NCBI RefSeq assembly: GCF_016545825.1
Contig: NC_052616.1
Coordinates: forward strand, 55,042,337 to 55,106,336
Source: Eucalyptus grandis
Taxonomy: Eukaryota; Streptophyta; Magnoliopsida; Myrtales; Myrtaceae
Length of the DNA: 64,000 nt
Direction of reading: 5' to 3'
Shown: one piece after another, positions 1 to 12,659 of the stretch
Layout of the letters: every line of letters starts with the position of its first letter
Numbering within the stretch: position 1 is the first letter of the stretch
Program-made: the position numbers and the translations under genes
The notes under the pieces: generated by a model
Told to the model about the DNA's origin: nothing
The model's database searches: none
Seen by the model: only the letters and a program-made list of their open reading frames with translations

Positions 1-956
1 AAAATCTATACTACTTCTCCATTCGCATGTGAAGTTACAAAATCCGTTAACCTAATTTTGTGACTCTGCACTGAAGGCATGGAAAAATTGGAGAAAACGA
101 ACAACTTTTCGCCTTATAGATCCCACGTCAAATGGAAGTTCGAGAAGCTAAATGTTAAGATGTATCCACATTGCGTTGTGATGTATTCAAGAGAACGTAG
201 CAAGAGGGCCTACCATGGGTTCGGTGGATTTAATGCTTGAGAGCCAGAGTGCAACCATCCCAACACCGACACGGCCTCCGTGTTCTGCATATTTGTCAGA
301 TGCCAGTGGTAGAGAAATGTCAACTTCATCTATTAAGGATCAACACCGACATCAATAAACCAACCTTTGATGACTGATCCACACCCTGGATGATATCGTT
401 GCCAAGGGATCGAAGCTGAATTCAATAGCAAGACGATGCAAGCGGCTTAGATAAGTTTATCCTTTTGAAAGCTCGAAACTCAGTAAGTTCATTAGAAATC
501 TAACTGGGAAATATGCAGTGGAAAGGTGAAAATAGAATGGAAACTCTACCTCTTGAGACATTGATCCGGCTACCTAAAAATTCACAAAACATTCTGTAAG
601 CCACGCTAAACAGTTAAATTCAAACCTCTGGTCTACGCACGTTTCTTTGAAGAGTCAACATTTTAAAGAAAACACTTTAGGATCGCATATTACTTCATTA
701 GCTAACATGTTGTAAGCTATTCTAGTAATTTCTTAGCTTCTCTCTTCTCTTTTTGATTTAGCGGAATTTCTCTTCAATCTCTTCTCATGGAGTAAGCAAG
801 CCCAGCCCAGCCCCATAAATCCTCTACATCAAGTTTATTTTCTACATTTATTTCTTACTCGGATTAGCTGTGTTTGTCCTCTGCTTTCGCCATTGATACC
901 TTGTTAAAAAGTCCAACTAAAAAACTTAATCTTATCAATTGAGGGAGACAACATAT
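1..956. other. Intergenic stretch, nothing recognised
   Basis: I see no long reading frame, no splice-consistent coding segment and no recognisable repeat end in this stretch. It is ordinary AT-rich plant intergenic DNA, and it ends at the target duplication of the MULE-like element that follows. Confidence 0.5.
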
Positions 957-1159
957 ATAAAAAGAGGGGAAAATTATCAAAATAGCCATAAACATATTGC
1001 AATTTTTTCAATCTAGTTTTAGACATTTTGCAATTGTGCCAATTCAATTCATCTGGTTAATTTTGGCCAATCAACACTAACGTGGATGCTGGCTAGTGCC
1101 AGCCGTCCAACCAACGTCAATGTGAATAATTTTTAATAATATTTTACTTTTTTTTAATT

Positions 1160-1665
1160 ATTGATTAATTTTTCTTTTTCCTTTTCTTTTTCCTCCTTCC
1201 AATTGGCTAGAGGTGACTGCCAACAAGGTTAGCCTTGCCCAACAACAATGAGATCCCGCCAAATCTGGTGAGGCTCGGCCTAGTCTAGCCATGGTAAGGC
1301 CAAGACCTGCCCATGGCCGGTGTGTCTCGCCCAGGCTAGAGGGCATGCAAGGTCATGGCCTCTTGTGAGGCGCAACCTTGCTAGATCTAGTGAGGTTGGG
1401 CATCGCCCATGGCCGACGAGGCTTGACTATCACCAAATCTAGCGAGGGCGAGCCTCGCCCAACCATTGGTAGCCCTCACCAGAGGTTGCCGCCTTCGATC
1501 TCGCTACCTTTGGTGAGGTCGTCCCTCGCTCATGACTGGCAAGGGCAAGGGGCAACCCGGGCGAGGTTGCCTAGCCATGGCCAAGATTCCCCGAGGCCAA
1601 GGAGGTCCTCGCCGGCATTGCCTCTAGCCAATCATTGGCAAGGACTCGGCTAGAGGAAGGAGGAG
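1160..1665. repeat. GC-rich core with short inverted 'gcgagg/cctcgc' words
   Basis: Inside the MULE-like element the composition jumps to GC-rich, with many degenerate copies of short words such as GGCGAGG, CCTCGCC, GCCATGGCC and 'aaatctggtgagg'. Both orientations are mixed, so local hairpins are likely. The same vocabulary recurs at 21,210-21,590. The open frames here (for example 1378-1653 plus) have no recognisable domain and I treat them as by-products of composition. Confidence 0.5.
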
Positions 1666-2397
1666 AGAAGAAAGAGAAAAATAAATAAATAAAAGTCTGA
1701 AAAAATAAATAAAATATTGTTAAAATAATATCCACATCAGCCTGTCACGCCCGAACCCCGAGCGCGCGCACATCTCATTGCGGTCGATCAAAAATGCGAT
1801 ATCCCAGGATATGTCGCCGACCCATTCATTTCTTTACGCATGCGGAAGCGAAACAAATCCCCTGACAACATTTAACTTGGGATAGAAAAGCAGGCAATCA
1901 ATCACAATACTAAACACTCATTTACATACACAAAGGGTTTAAATACAACACTGGACTTTCTACAAAATAGACCAGCTCGACAAAAGGGGGACTATCCTAC
2001 AACCAACTAGAAGGACACGCTCTCCAACCCCTATGACTTCACCTCTGCAACTCCTCAAGGCCAACCAAAGCTATCTGGCCACTCCGTCCACCAGGGACCT
2101 GAAATTTTAATCCCACAACCGGGATGAGACGATGTCTCACCAAGTTCAACCCCCTAAACCCCTATTAGAAAGAAAATACGCCCCGGGTGGCCTAGCCACA
2201 TCACACAGAAGACTTACCTCGCCTCAGCCTTTATCTGCAGGTTAGCACAATTTATATAAACCAACCACGTGCAATTATGATAACCAAACAACCATGGCAC
2301 AATCACATTATCAAACCGTTCAACCACTTGGATCGTCTCAGCGATCAATCGACTCGGCCGATTACATGTCATTCTAGCAAATCAATCATTGCTCTCA

Positions 2398-2752
2398 ACT
2401 ACGGCCCTACTCGGCAAATTTAAATCAGTGGCATCACGGCCCCACTCGGCACGACCTGTAATCAGGTGGTAATTCACGGCCTCATCGGGCACGACCTCTT
2501 GTAGGTGGTTTTTCACGGCCTCATCGGGCACGACCTTTCCAAGGTGGTTTATCACGGCCTCTTTGGGCACGACCTCTCATAGGTGGTTTATCACGGCCTC
2601 TCTGGGCACGACCTCTCATAGGTGGTTTATCACGGCCTCTGGGCACGACCTCTAATAGGTGGTATTTCACGGCCTCATCGGGCACGACCTCTTGTAGGTG
2701 GTTTTTCACGGCCTCATCGGGCACGACCTCTAATAGGTGGTCAATCACAGCC
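2398..2752. repeat. 39-bp minisatellite, about nine units
   Basis: Units of about 39 bp begin with CACGGCCTCATCGGGCACGA and end with a 'taggtggtttat' type tail. They recur at about 2435, 2475, 2514, 2553, 2592, 2631, 2667 and 2708. Because 39 is a multiple of three, the minus strand shows open frames with a 13-residue repeat (DEAVKNHLQEVVP-like), which I consider a side effect. The related LTR at 25,375 has a different array in the corresponding place. Confidence 0.85.
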
Positions 2753-3354
2753 AATCTCCCATCAATTTCTACACTTAGGATTTCATAAAGAATCCCTATA
2801 AATCACAATCACACTCAATTCATCACAACCAATCATCAATTTCAAATTCTAAATGCACAAAGAACGATCGGCACGAAATTCTGAGCAAATAAGGTCCCAA
2901 TGAAGATTTTCGAATTTAATAAATAATTAAATTTATTCCGAAAATAATTAAATAATAATATCCACAGTTTTCGAAATCCACACTCAATTTATAATATCCA
3001 ATCATCAATTTTAAAATCCGAATGTACCGTAGCGACCGGCACGAAATTCTAAGCAACCGGGGTCAAAAATAATTTTTCTGATTTTTTTTAAAATAATATT
3101 TTAATAATTTCGGATTATAATATAATATTATAAATTTCCAGAATTTCGAAGCACTTAAATAATTCAAAACTAAAATCATTTTGTGTCACATCAAGGCTTA
3201 ACTTTAAATAAACTCTCTTAGCATTTAATTAAACATACTTTAGATTAAACAAACATCTTAATCTAAATCATAATTAAATCAACAAAATTAACCACCTAAG
3301 CTTAATCAACTTAAGCTAAGCACACCTAAAGCATAATTAACCTCTAAGCGAGGT

Positions 3355-4030
3355 TTAGTGAGCTAAACTCACCGGATTAGCGAGCCGAGCGGACCAAAAC
3401 GACGGGACGACGCGAGGATCGACTTTCCTCAAAGCGGGCCGAGCATCCGGCTCGGGAAGGCGGCCAAAACGGGCCAAACACCCATTTTGCCATACCCATT
3501 TTCTGCAACTGCTGGTTGAGGTCGATGGAGGGCTGCACGGCGGCGGATCGGGCGGAGGAACGGCGTAGGAGGACTGCCGGTGGCTCGGATGGACGAGGCG
3601 GCGGCCAAGCGAGGCCTCACGGTGGCCGGAGGGAGCTCCGGCAGCTCCTGCGTGAGCTGAACAGCAGCTCGAAACGACGAGCTGGGCGAGAGGAAGGCTG
3701 GAACGACGGCTAGGACGGCGGTGACGTGCGGGAGGCGTGCGAGAGGCGGACGACGCGCGAGGCGCGCGCGACGGCGGTCTGGCTGGACTGTGGGCAGCTC
3801 TGATGTCTTCAGATCTGCTGGTGCGTCGAGCTGCAGCGGAGATGGAGGAGAGAGGGCGACGGGTAGGCGAGCTGAGCGGCGGAGCGGCGTGCGAGCGACG
3901 CGGGGCAACGGCGACGGCGACGGCGGCGACGAGCGGGCGGCGGGGGTCGGCCGGTCTGGCGTGCGGCTGGCTTCGTCCGGTCGAAGCCCCCCTCTTTCTC
4001 TCTCCTTCAAAGTCCAAGGAAGAAGATGAT
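3355..4030 (-). other. CpG- and GC-rich part of the LTR with overlapping open frames
   Basis: This GC-rich stretch carries long open frames on both strands at once (minus 3355-4017, 220 aa; minus 3429-4115, 228 aa; plus 3721-4029). Their residues are dominated by Arg, Ala, Pro and Ser. The corresponding stretch of the second LTR copy (27,286-28,016) also shows long frames. Nucleotide similarity is strongest around 'gatcgactttcctcaaagcg', and I saw no clear preference for synonymous change. Most likely this is the CpG-rich promoter or leader part of the LTR, not a gene. Confidence 0.45.
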
Positions 4031-5187
4031 GTTGATAGGTGAGAGAGAAAAACCCCACTTTATGAGGGCCAATGGGCTCTTGCCACTTGTCAACACACCA
4101 TTCGCTTGGCTTCAATCAGCATGACATCACCCACATGATGTCATCTTCCACTATCTTCTCTCCCACAACATTCTTCAATGGTTCCATTTTATTTTTCCGC
4201 CGGGGTCCAATTCTTGTACGTCCAATTTCTTCAATTCCTATCCATTCTCTTCCAATTGAGTCCAATTGAATTCCATAAAATTAATCCGATGTTACCACAT
4301 TTCGATTTACATCTTCATTTGTCCATAGAACCAACTTAAGTCCCATAAGCACGGCCAAAGACGAGCCTACTAATTTCTCGAGCCAAATTAGCCATTCTCT
4401 GATTTAATTGCTGAAAAACTCTGATTGCATGAAAAATCTTCCAAAGATGATTCAATGATCCTGAAATGATTTGTGACACACCCAGACTTCCAATTTCTGA
4501 ATTTGATCTCAATTTCACGGTTAATTTCACTTTGGCACGATACTAGCGCAGCCCAACCTACCGGGTAGCCTTTAGAGATTTTTATGCATTTGACCTGTGG
4601 TTGATCATCTCAAGCCACAATGTACATCTTTGAAACATTGGCGACTTTCGGTTGTCAAGGTAATCTCAAGGTTTCAAATACGAACACAGTGGTACCCAAT
4701 CGATAGAAAAGTCGGTCCAAAGGCCGATCGACATGAATTGTGCGATCCGGGGTGGAATCACCCACACCGATCACATGCCTCTATCGAGTCGACCTATCTC
4801 CGATCTTTAATCGATTTTAATTGTGCCGTAATGACCCTTGCAAACTAGCTCGGTCGAAAGGTCGCTTCCTGGTCAAATTCTCGAGTCTGATGCATTAGAA
4901 ATTCTTAACAGTTTCACCCGATAGACTAGTTTTCACATGAGTGGCCGACTCAAGGAAAAGAACTATATGCGTGCCAACGAAATGCCCGTCTCAATTTATT
5001 GAAAATAGGATTGGAAAAATCGGGATGTCACATCACCACCCGTTAGTCAAAATTGACTAGATTGACAAAATTAGTATAATTACAAATGGTTTATGATTGA
5101 ATTGGCAAAAAAAAAAAAAGTTTAGGACTATATTATAAAAATCACAATAAGTTTAAGACTTTTTTGATAGATTTCCCATAAAAAAAG

Positions 5188-5712
5188 CGCACATACACTC
5201 ATAGTCAAGCGATGTGGAATATTTTAACACCCTTCTCACATGCAAGCCAAATTAGAAATGACACTTGGAATTTGGCAAATAGGGGATAGACACACGCACC
5301 AAATAAACTAAGGCAAAAGTTGGCTTTGGCAACACGTTACAAAATCTAAATTAAAGTTTAAATTAATAAGTATAGGGAAACTACAAGTATATAAAAAGCA
5401 TATAAGCCCATAGTCAAGGTATTTCAACATTTTAAAGATATTTAGGATATTTCTTTTAATGGTCTATCTTTCTCATGATTTTACATATATCTAGGAGATT
5501 CTCCATATCTTTGATTGTATGTACTCTTTACTATATAATATAGAAATGTAAAAAATTACTCAATTCTCATTTTCGCTTTATCTAGTTTAGGCGATCCCCA
5601 ATGAACTTTTGAGTGCACCAGTTGCACACTCAAGTGCACACGCTAGAGCATAAACTGCATGTCATGTCATTTTTTTCTTAGTATTATTGATATCCCTCTT
5701 TTAATGTCGATC
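5188..5712. other. Intergenic, nothing recognised
   Basis: AT-rich spacer between two DNA elements, with no coding signal or repeat end that I can name. Confidence 0.4.
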
Positions 5713-5722
5713 CTCAACAATG

Positions 5723-6401
5723 GAGAGCCAGACACATGAAGTGCCAAAATTTGGTATGAAGAGATATTTAAGTATCAAAACTTCGGAAATATACACTTAA
5801 GTGCCAAAATCGGAGCAAAATAAATCGATTAAGTGCCAACGGTGAGAAAATCTAGCCAAAATGTTGATGTGCCATTTTTCCTAGCAAGACAAGTGCAAAA
5901 CGACGTCGTTTTGCATGTAGACGTGGAAAGAAAACCCCAAAATGACGTCATTTTCCTCGGATTTGAATTTTAATATAAATATTAATTTAATTAAATTCAA
6001 AAGTTAAAAAAGAAAAGAAAAGCAAAAGCAAATTGCAAAAGGCGAAGGCTATGGAAGCCCTTGTTGCCGCCTCCTCCTCGGCGTCGTCGAGAAGGGCCGA
6101 TGACAATGGGGGAGGGTCGGCCGGGTCGCTCGGGCTCTAGCTTGGCACTCGCTCTTCGGTGTCATTTAATTAATATTTATATTATATTAAAAAAAAAAAA
6201 AAAAAATGATGTGGTTTTGGTTATTCATTGCCGACTTAGCTTTTGGCATGCCACAAAGGTGAGTTATATTATAAAAAATTGTCACATAGAATTTCCAATC
6301 ATTTTCGTCAAACTTGTCACTCAGGTGTCCTATTTTTGAAAAAAAAAATGACACTTAAGTATCTCATTGTCAAATTTTGACACTTCAAGTGTATCTTTGC
6401 C
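5723..6401. mobile_element. MULE-type MITE A (679 bp) with 10-bp target duplication
   Basis: The perfect direct repeat CTCAACAATG flanks it at 5713-5722 and 6402-6411. Its arms contain several 'cacttaagtgcca' words, and the right tip read inward begins GGCAAAGATACACTTGAAGTG. It shares 'aagtgccaaaatcggagcaaa' and 'caaaacgacgtcgttttgca' type segments with the element at 35,941-36,561, so the two are one family. There is no coding capacity beyond a small frame (6061-6339) without a domain. A 10-bp duplication fits a Mutator-like source for the transposase. Confidence 0.8.
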
Positions 6402-6439
6402 CTCAACAATGTTTGCCGAGTTAGTAGCCACAATGACAT

Positions 6440-6640
6440 TCAACACCGTGATAGCCTCGTGCTACATAGCCTGCACAGTAACCACAAAGCCTCCTATTGC
6501 AACAATGGGCTCTTGCGCAACAACATCCTCTTGCTGTATAGCCTACACGGTAGTTACGGTAGCCTCCTATCCTATAACAGCATCTTGTCCAAACGATAGG
6601 CTCCTGCTACACAGCCTGCATAGCAACCACAACAATACAC
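6440..6640. repeat. Imperfect tandem repeat of about 75 bp
   Basis: Three degenerate units contain 'ctcCTGCTACACAGCCTGCA..agcaaccac' at about 6450, 6528 and 6600. A plus frame (6367-6645) crosses them with Cys/Ala/Thr-rich residues and no known domain. It may be a decayed fragment of a repetitive coding sequence, but I cannot name one. Confidence 0.4.
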
Positions 6641-8873
6641 AGTAGCCAAATAAGCGGTCACATCAAGATCAATCAGTTCTCTCTTTAGCACACCAAATCG
6701 CTTCGGCTACCATCCGAGTGTTTTGTTTTGTTTTCTTTGTTTTTTTTTTGGTCGGATATTTTATCTAAATTCAAGTTGATTTCTATTATGTCATTTGGTT
6801 TTGAGGGGACGATAGAGCTTTAGGATATTTCCCTTGATGTTCCATATCTCACATAATGTTGCATAAATCTTGGAGATTCTCCATATCTTCATTTGATCGT
6901 GTATATTCTTGATTAATATATTACCTTAAATAGTCATATAATTAAACTCATAAATAAGGCTGATTGGCTCTTGATTATAACACAACGAAATACACAAAAA
7001 TTAGAAAGTTCTTTCTTCCACATTATTCTTATTCGAGTAACATTACATATGACTAGGAAGTACCGACATTCTTTGAGAGCTTTTGAGTCATGTTAAATAC
7101 TTCAACACTTTCGATATTCAATAAACATGTTTCAAAAAATCCGACACTTAGTCAACTCTCCCAACACTCGAGTCCATAATTTCAACATGTGAGTTTAGAA
7201 TTCGATACAATTTAAAAAATTTCAATAAAAGAAGGGTCAAAATGTAAATATGTAAAAAAACTAAAAATATAATAAAAATTATAAAAGGGGAGAAAAAAAT
7301 CTAGTCTTCTCTTCTGATTCTCATTTCGTGTGACACATAATTCACCCTCAAGGTTTGTTTTCTCTTCCCTTCCAAAATGTGGATTGCTCATCTTTTTTTC
7401 CTCCAAGTTTTATGGATTATTGGAATGGAGTTATATTTGTCAAATTAAAATAATGAATGATATTAACAAATGGTGAATTAATATTTTTAGTGTAAATTCA
7501 TTCTAGACTCTTTTTTATTATTTGTGAATTTGTAAAATCATAAAAATGATAATTTATCATGTATATATATAAATATAAATTTAATATATAACATGTTTCA
7601 ATGTATCGAAATTATCTATTTCTTGAAAAACGACGTGTCGGCATGTCATGTCGTATCATGTTTTGTGTCAACGTTAGTGCTAGTTAACATATGACATCTA
7701 GTGCTATGTGAACGTAACGAATAGGAATAGTTCATATAGTTACTAGGCGTGGTTTTTATGTAGAACCAAGCACAAAGAGAGCAAATGAATAATACAAGAA
7801 ATCTTAGCAAAGTGCAACTATATATATAATATGTATTACAAAGGACAAAAAATAAGACAAAGTCCTTCTTGATATGCCACTATACTTGAAATGATAACAA
7901 AATCATCCCTAAAATGGTAAATTTTTAGGTCCCATTTTAGCCACTAAGATTTTTGAAATATTCTAGGCTATTGAAAGTAATTGTATTTGCTCTTCGATTC
8001 TTACATCGTTCGGACGGTTGAGCACGTACTAAAATATTCTGTCCCCCGCAATTTGCCTTACCTTCAAAACGACCTCTTCTGGTTAACCCCATTTTTTTCT
8101 TCAGTCGAAGGGTCAACCTCATTTGCTGAGCACAAGATAGCGAAGTGCGTGGGGGGAAGTACTAAAGCATCGTGAAAGTTCATCAGAAGTTATTCCGAAT
8201 GAAAAGTAATATCTCATCAAGAACTAAATGTGGTTCGTATAGTTTTTTTTTTTTTAACAGAAATTTAAATTGTTAATTCGAAATCATGCAGTGGAATTAC
8301 AGCATATGACAAAAGGGAAATGAGAAAAAGCATGACTCTTACGATGACACTTACGATCATTAGATGCAAACAGAACTAATCACGACCTCCAGGAAATATG
8401 TCCATTTGATTTATCTAATGTAGAAATCTGCTAGTCTTGGTAGTTCGTAGTAGACGAACAAAGTCTTGGGAGGTACAAAACCACTAAAGCAGAGGCAGTG
8501 CATGATTGATAACTTGATATGCGAATTAAAACCGATCTGTATGCCTGTCACTGGAACAAAAGAGAGAAGAAAATACACTTCGATAAAGGTTTTTGTTTAC
8601 AAATTACAACTTGAAATTTCATAAGACATACGTCTCATGTAATGTAGAACTGACTTTGACGTGCTTACAAAATAGCTGCCATGAAATTACAGCGTTCTAA
8701 AAATATTGTCAGTCTCGGAATCACATTTTTTAGAACATGGAAGTATTTGATCAAAGCGGGGAGGAACTATTAGGATTTGCCACACAATTACAAAGAAAAA
8801 TAGAAAGTAAAAGTAAGAAAAAAATTTGAGATGCAAACTTTTATCCCGATTCCTCTTAAATTAGGGGGGAAAG
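6641..8873. other. Intergenic, nothing recognised
   Basis: About 2.2 kb of AT-rich sequence. The open frames (for example 7212-7406 minus and 7937-8175) are short, overlap each other and show no domain. I see no tandem array or terminal repeat. Confidence 0.4.
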
Positions 8874-9050
8874 TACTAAAAAAGTCATAAACATATCGCA
8901 TTGGTATCAATCTAGTCCTAATCATTTTTTATATTAGTACTAATTCAATCCATATAACCAATTTTGGTTAGGCAACGCTCTGATGTGGACGCCGTTTGGA
9001 GGCTAGACACGAATGTGGTAATTTTGTAATTTTTGTAATTTTTTTTTTCT
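8874..9050. mobile_element. Half MITE of the 'gggaaa...ataaacatat' family
   Basis: The words 'gggaaagtactaaaaaagtcataaacatat' (positions 8868-8900), then 'caatctagtcctaatcat' and 'caattttggttaggcaac', match the left arm of the 967-5177 element. No matching right arm follows, and the sequence runs into unrelated DNA near 9050. This is a truncated copy. Confidence 0.5.
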
Positions 9051-10002
9051 CCCTTCATCCTCCTTGGACTCGTGAATGAGTATCTTGACAATGTGAAATG
9101 AACAAAAAGTAGTCATGACAGCAATCTTAGTGCCTCGATAAAACAAGCTTATCGCATTCGATAGGTAACTGGGACAGCATTGGGCTTTCAACCAGTAATG
9201 AGAAGGGATAAATCATGTATCTCAATCTTCTTAAAGAGAGCTAGATGATTTGTTTCTATCTATGAGCTGGAAAGTTGATCATAGAGATATAAAGGGAAAC
9301 TTGACTTGCTTTGCCGTGCACAATCTTTATCCTTGAGCTGGAAAGTTGGTCTTATGACAAATCCTAGCCATACGTGTAAAACTTCCTTTTTCAAGTGCGT
9401 GTAGATATTGCTTGCACGCGCATGCAAAAACGACGAGGGGGAGTATCATTTTCTTGCCGGGCAAAATAGACAATGACAAGATGGGAGGGGACTCGTGTTG
9501 GACTGTCTTCCTCCCGGCTGCGTCCTCAAGTGAAATTTCTAATAATAATTTATCGAAATTAAGGGAATTTCAGGTAAATTTAGATATTTTCCTTCTTACC
9601 GTCCAAAGAATATTTCAAAAATTTTCCTTATCTTGCCATCTATGTGAGTTTTTGCCTGTACAAATATTTATTCTTCAATCATAGATATTATCGCCTATGA
9701 AATTGGAATTTTTCAAATATAAAGAACGCTGATCCCTTTATAGACCTGTGCATGAATGAGTTTAACACGTCTTTAGATAACGAGGTCATGATAACTGGGT
9801 CTTTGTACATTGCTACGACATAACAGAGTTCATCTATCTATTTATATATCTACTAGAAAAAGTGCGCACATGTTGTATGTATGCAAGAATGAACATTTGA
9901 AAGATTTTGTATCATTGTTTTATTGTGAAATATGTGATTATTAAATAACAAAAAGAAATTTTTATACAATATGAAAAAAACATTATACATATGAATGTGA
10001 AC
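9051..10002. other. Intergenic, nothing recognised
   Basis: No gene or repeat end is recognised. The 90-codon plus frame at 9412-9684 has no domain, and an AT-rich tail follows. Confidence 0.4.
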
Positions 10003-10230
10003 TTTTTGGTAAGGTTTTTTTTTTTTTTTTGGGTATCCAGGGAACCTCCGTGCGTTGCTTCACGGCAGTAGACCTGCTGCCCCGGATAAGTCGTGAGTTC
10101 CTTTCTCGCAAGGCAGATGACGCAGGGATTCGAACTCAAGACCTCTCCCGAAAGGAACCTGTGCTCAACCACTACGCTGCCACCACGGGTGATTTTTTTT
10201 TTTTTTTTTTTTTTTTTTGGGTAAGATTTT
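10003..10230 (-). mobile_element. tRNA-derived SINE, minus orientation
   Basis: Read on the minus strand, the body (about 10190 down to 10031) starts GTGGCAGCGTAGTGGTTGAG, which resembles a pol III A box. It then carries GAGTTCGAATCCC, a near-perfect B box, and ends in a long A tract (poly-T at 10015-10030 on the plus strand). Direct flanks 'tttttggtaaggtttttt' (left) and 'ttttttgggtaagattttt' (right) look like an imperfect target duplication. This is the usual layout of plant tRNA-derived SINEs; the sequence does not fold as a tRNA gene. Confidence 0.75.
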
Positions 10231-12639
10231 TTATAAGATAGAAAAAGTTTTAAATTTTAAAATTGAAGAACGTGAGAGAAAAAAAGTGATAATTTTATGC
10301 ATTTCCCTACTGACAGAATTCTATAATAAATATTGTCGGTATTTCGGGAAGAAAAAAGGATTGTGATCCCCTTAAAATAGAAGGAATTCTTTGATTATGT
10401 GATAGTATAGATGATTACCTAATTATGCGCATACCTATCAAGCATCCCTTAACCCTAATATAAACAAAATGAATGTAACATTTTGTTTGAAATGGCCTTA
10501 TTGTTTCGTTGGAATTTCTTCCGAGCTGAAATACCTTTCATCGAAAGTTGTTTTGCGATTTTTAATCAATGGAGAAAAGTTATATAGCGACTCAGAACAT
10601 GATCATAGGTAAATAAAGAAATCAACAACTTTACTTCAAACGAAATTATACAAGCACAAGCCATGTCAGAGCTTAAATATAATCAGGATACTTTTGATAT
10701 ATATACTCAATAACAAATAACTTCTCACTTATTCTTAAAATAAGTCAGAGTCATAATGACGATTCAAATCTATTCCAATAGTTGTATTGAAGGTTGAAAC
10801 TAATATAAGTATGTTAATTTAATATTACCGATGCTAATTTGTCTTTTATTTTGATTGAGTGCAAAGGTATTACGGAATTCTCTATTGTTTTGTAAAGTAG
10901 GCCTGCTTTCCGATTAAGGACATATATCTTAACAATGCGGTATGCAGCCAATTTCAGGGCAATCGAACATATACTAAAATGGAAAATACAAATTCTTTAC
11001 AAACAACATTAACATCTCATTTTGACTTTTAGAATATTTTAATGTTAAACTACGCTTGGCAATGGTTTCATAAATTCTACATGGAACAAAACATGAGTTC
11101 TTAAATTTAAATCTTTACGGACCTCTTATTTGTTTTTCTTACTATATATTTTCGCACTTAATCTTAGGCTAAATCAAGACAACACATGAAGAAAAGTATT
11201 AGAATATTTGAATGCTGAATTATGCTTTCAACTAATAGTTTAATTTTTTTAGACAGAGGAGATATAATAAGGGGCTAAGATGTTTAATCAAAATGGTGAA
11301 TGGCAAAAGGTAAGGAAGAAGTGACACACCTGTAGGCGAAGACTTAAGTATTGGGAGGTGAGGGCAAATCTAAAGTTGGTAATTCACAGAAAGATGAGTG
11401 AAGTGATAGATGTCGTTCGAGGATGTACCGTTTTTGGATGAAGAAATTTCCAAGAAAGATAGCAGTGGAAGAACAAACTAGTCCACGGCAGTTCACAGCC
11501 TTGACTTTTCTTTCCCAAGTCTCCGCTTGAGGTTGAGAACAAAATAGCCCAATTCACTCGACTTTATTGAGCTTTGGAGGAACACAAGGTCATGTAATCA
11601 ACTTGATAGATAGAAAAAAGTGATGGAGATCAGACCACTATGTCGCGGTCCACTGAGGCCAACAACCACCACACGGTGGCCACTTGAGTTCGGTGATCAC
11701 CGAGTGTTGGTGGTTGAATGTCGAATAAGAATAGTGAGGCCAGGATAATATCACATGAGCATCACCTGAACTCGCGCTTAGGAGACTCGACAGTTGTGAT
11801 CTCAGGCCGCCCAAGCATGCAATTTGGGTTGGCAACCACTATCATCTTGGTTGATTGACGCCATCCTTCAGATATCTAAAGAAGAAGAACCATAGGCTGA
11901 AAGACATGACCCCGTCGTTGAAGCTATTGATCCTTTAAGTTGTCAATTCTTCAAGTGATCGATAATTCTATTAATAAATGACCAAACTCTACTCTCATTG
12001 ATTAAGTCTCGCATGTCAATAATAATGAAAAGTTAGTCATTTTTTGGCGTAAACAAATGTCCATTTTAAAAGAATTGAATGATTTGTTGATCATTTTTTG
12101 GATGATCAAGAGTCCGTGCTAAATGTAAGCTTAGTAATCCATTAGCTTTTCTTTTTGGTGGTTTGTCTTTGGGAAGGTCACGACAATAAGAAAGTTAACT
12201 TCAATCTTATAAAGCATTTTCTTCATTCATATGACCGGAAATTGAGTGCGTAATCCTATACTCAAGCTTAAATTGTTTGAATACAGTGTTGAATATATTT
12301 TACATGTTGACATTTTTTACTTCTCTGTTTTTTTTTTTTTAAAGTCTTGTTTGGAGCATTTCCGCCTTTCTTTCAATTAAATATTTGAACCAATTGAGAG
12401 AGAAAAGATATGGCAGTTGTGATGGCAAATTGTTTTAGTCTAAACCTCGATAAGCCGTATTAATTTATTCGGAACTGTGAATTACAATATTTAGTCTCTA
12501 AGGGTTTTTCGTTTGGTAAACAAAGTATATTCAATACCTTACAAAAGTATGCCATTTTACTTTATAAGCCAATGTTATGAATCATTTTAATTTACCAAAG
12601 CATCATGTATTGCAATTATTTGCTGGAAAATTCACAGAT
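10231..12639. other. Intergenic, nothing recognised
   Basis: About 2.4 kb without a supportable gene. The 65-codon minus frame at 11638-11835 shows no domain and no homolog I can name. The region is AT-rich with isolated poly-T runs. Confidence 0.4.
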
Positions 12640-12659
12640 ATAAGCATCAATAATGTAAT

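Larger units (their letters stand above)
1743..5032 (-). mobile_element. Solo LTR (3.3 kb), TGTGACATCC family
   Basis: Read on the minus strand it begins TGTGACATCCCGATTTTTCC and ends GCGTGACA, so the TG...CA ends are present and the terminal TGTGACA/TGTCACG words are inverted. The copy at 25,375-28,347 aligns with it along most of its length: the 'aaaatgcgatatcccagga' start, the 'agaagacttacct' segment, the AT-rich 'aataattaa' stretch, and the 'gatcgactttcctcaaagcg' segment before a GC-rich end. No gag or pol lies beside it, so I read it as a solo LTR. Flanking 5-mers CAGCC and TCACC do not match well, so the duplication has decayed or the ends are off by a few bases. It is nested inside the 967-5177 element. 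Confidence 0.65.
967..5177. mobile_element. MULE-like non-autonomous DNA transposon, host of a nested LTR
   Basis: The left tip GGGAAAATTATCAAAATAG and the reverse complement of the right tip, GGGAAATCTATCAAAAAAG, form an imperfect terminal inverted repeat. The similarity continues inward (both arms carry a 'taaacatattgca / taaacttattgtg' motif). The flanks ATAAAAAGAG (957-966) and ATAAAAAAAG (5178-5187) form a 10-bp duplication with one mismatch, which fits the 9-11 bp duplications of Mutator-like elements. There is no transposase. After removing the nested LTR (1743-5032) the element is about 920 bp, with AT-rich arms and a GC-rich core. Several half or whole relatives with the same arm vocabulary occur at 8,874, 12,680, 19,205 and 19,672. 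Confidence 0.65.

Noticed and set aside
2382..2754. Minus-strand repetitive protein (13-residue repeats)
   Set aside because: It is only the 39-bp minisatellite read in frame; the sister LTR has no such protein.
10031..10190. tRNA gene suggested by the B box
   Set aside because: No cloverleaf, and the poly-A tail plus flanking repeats show a SINE. The same applies to 13,368-13,573.
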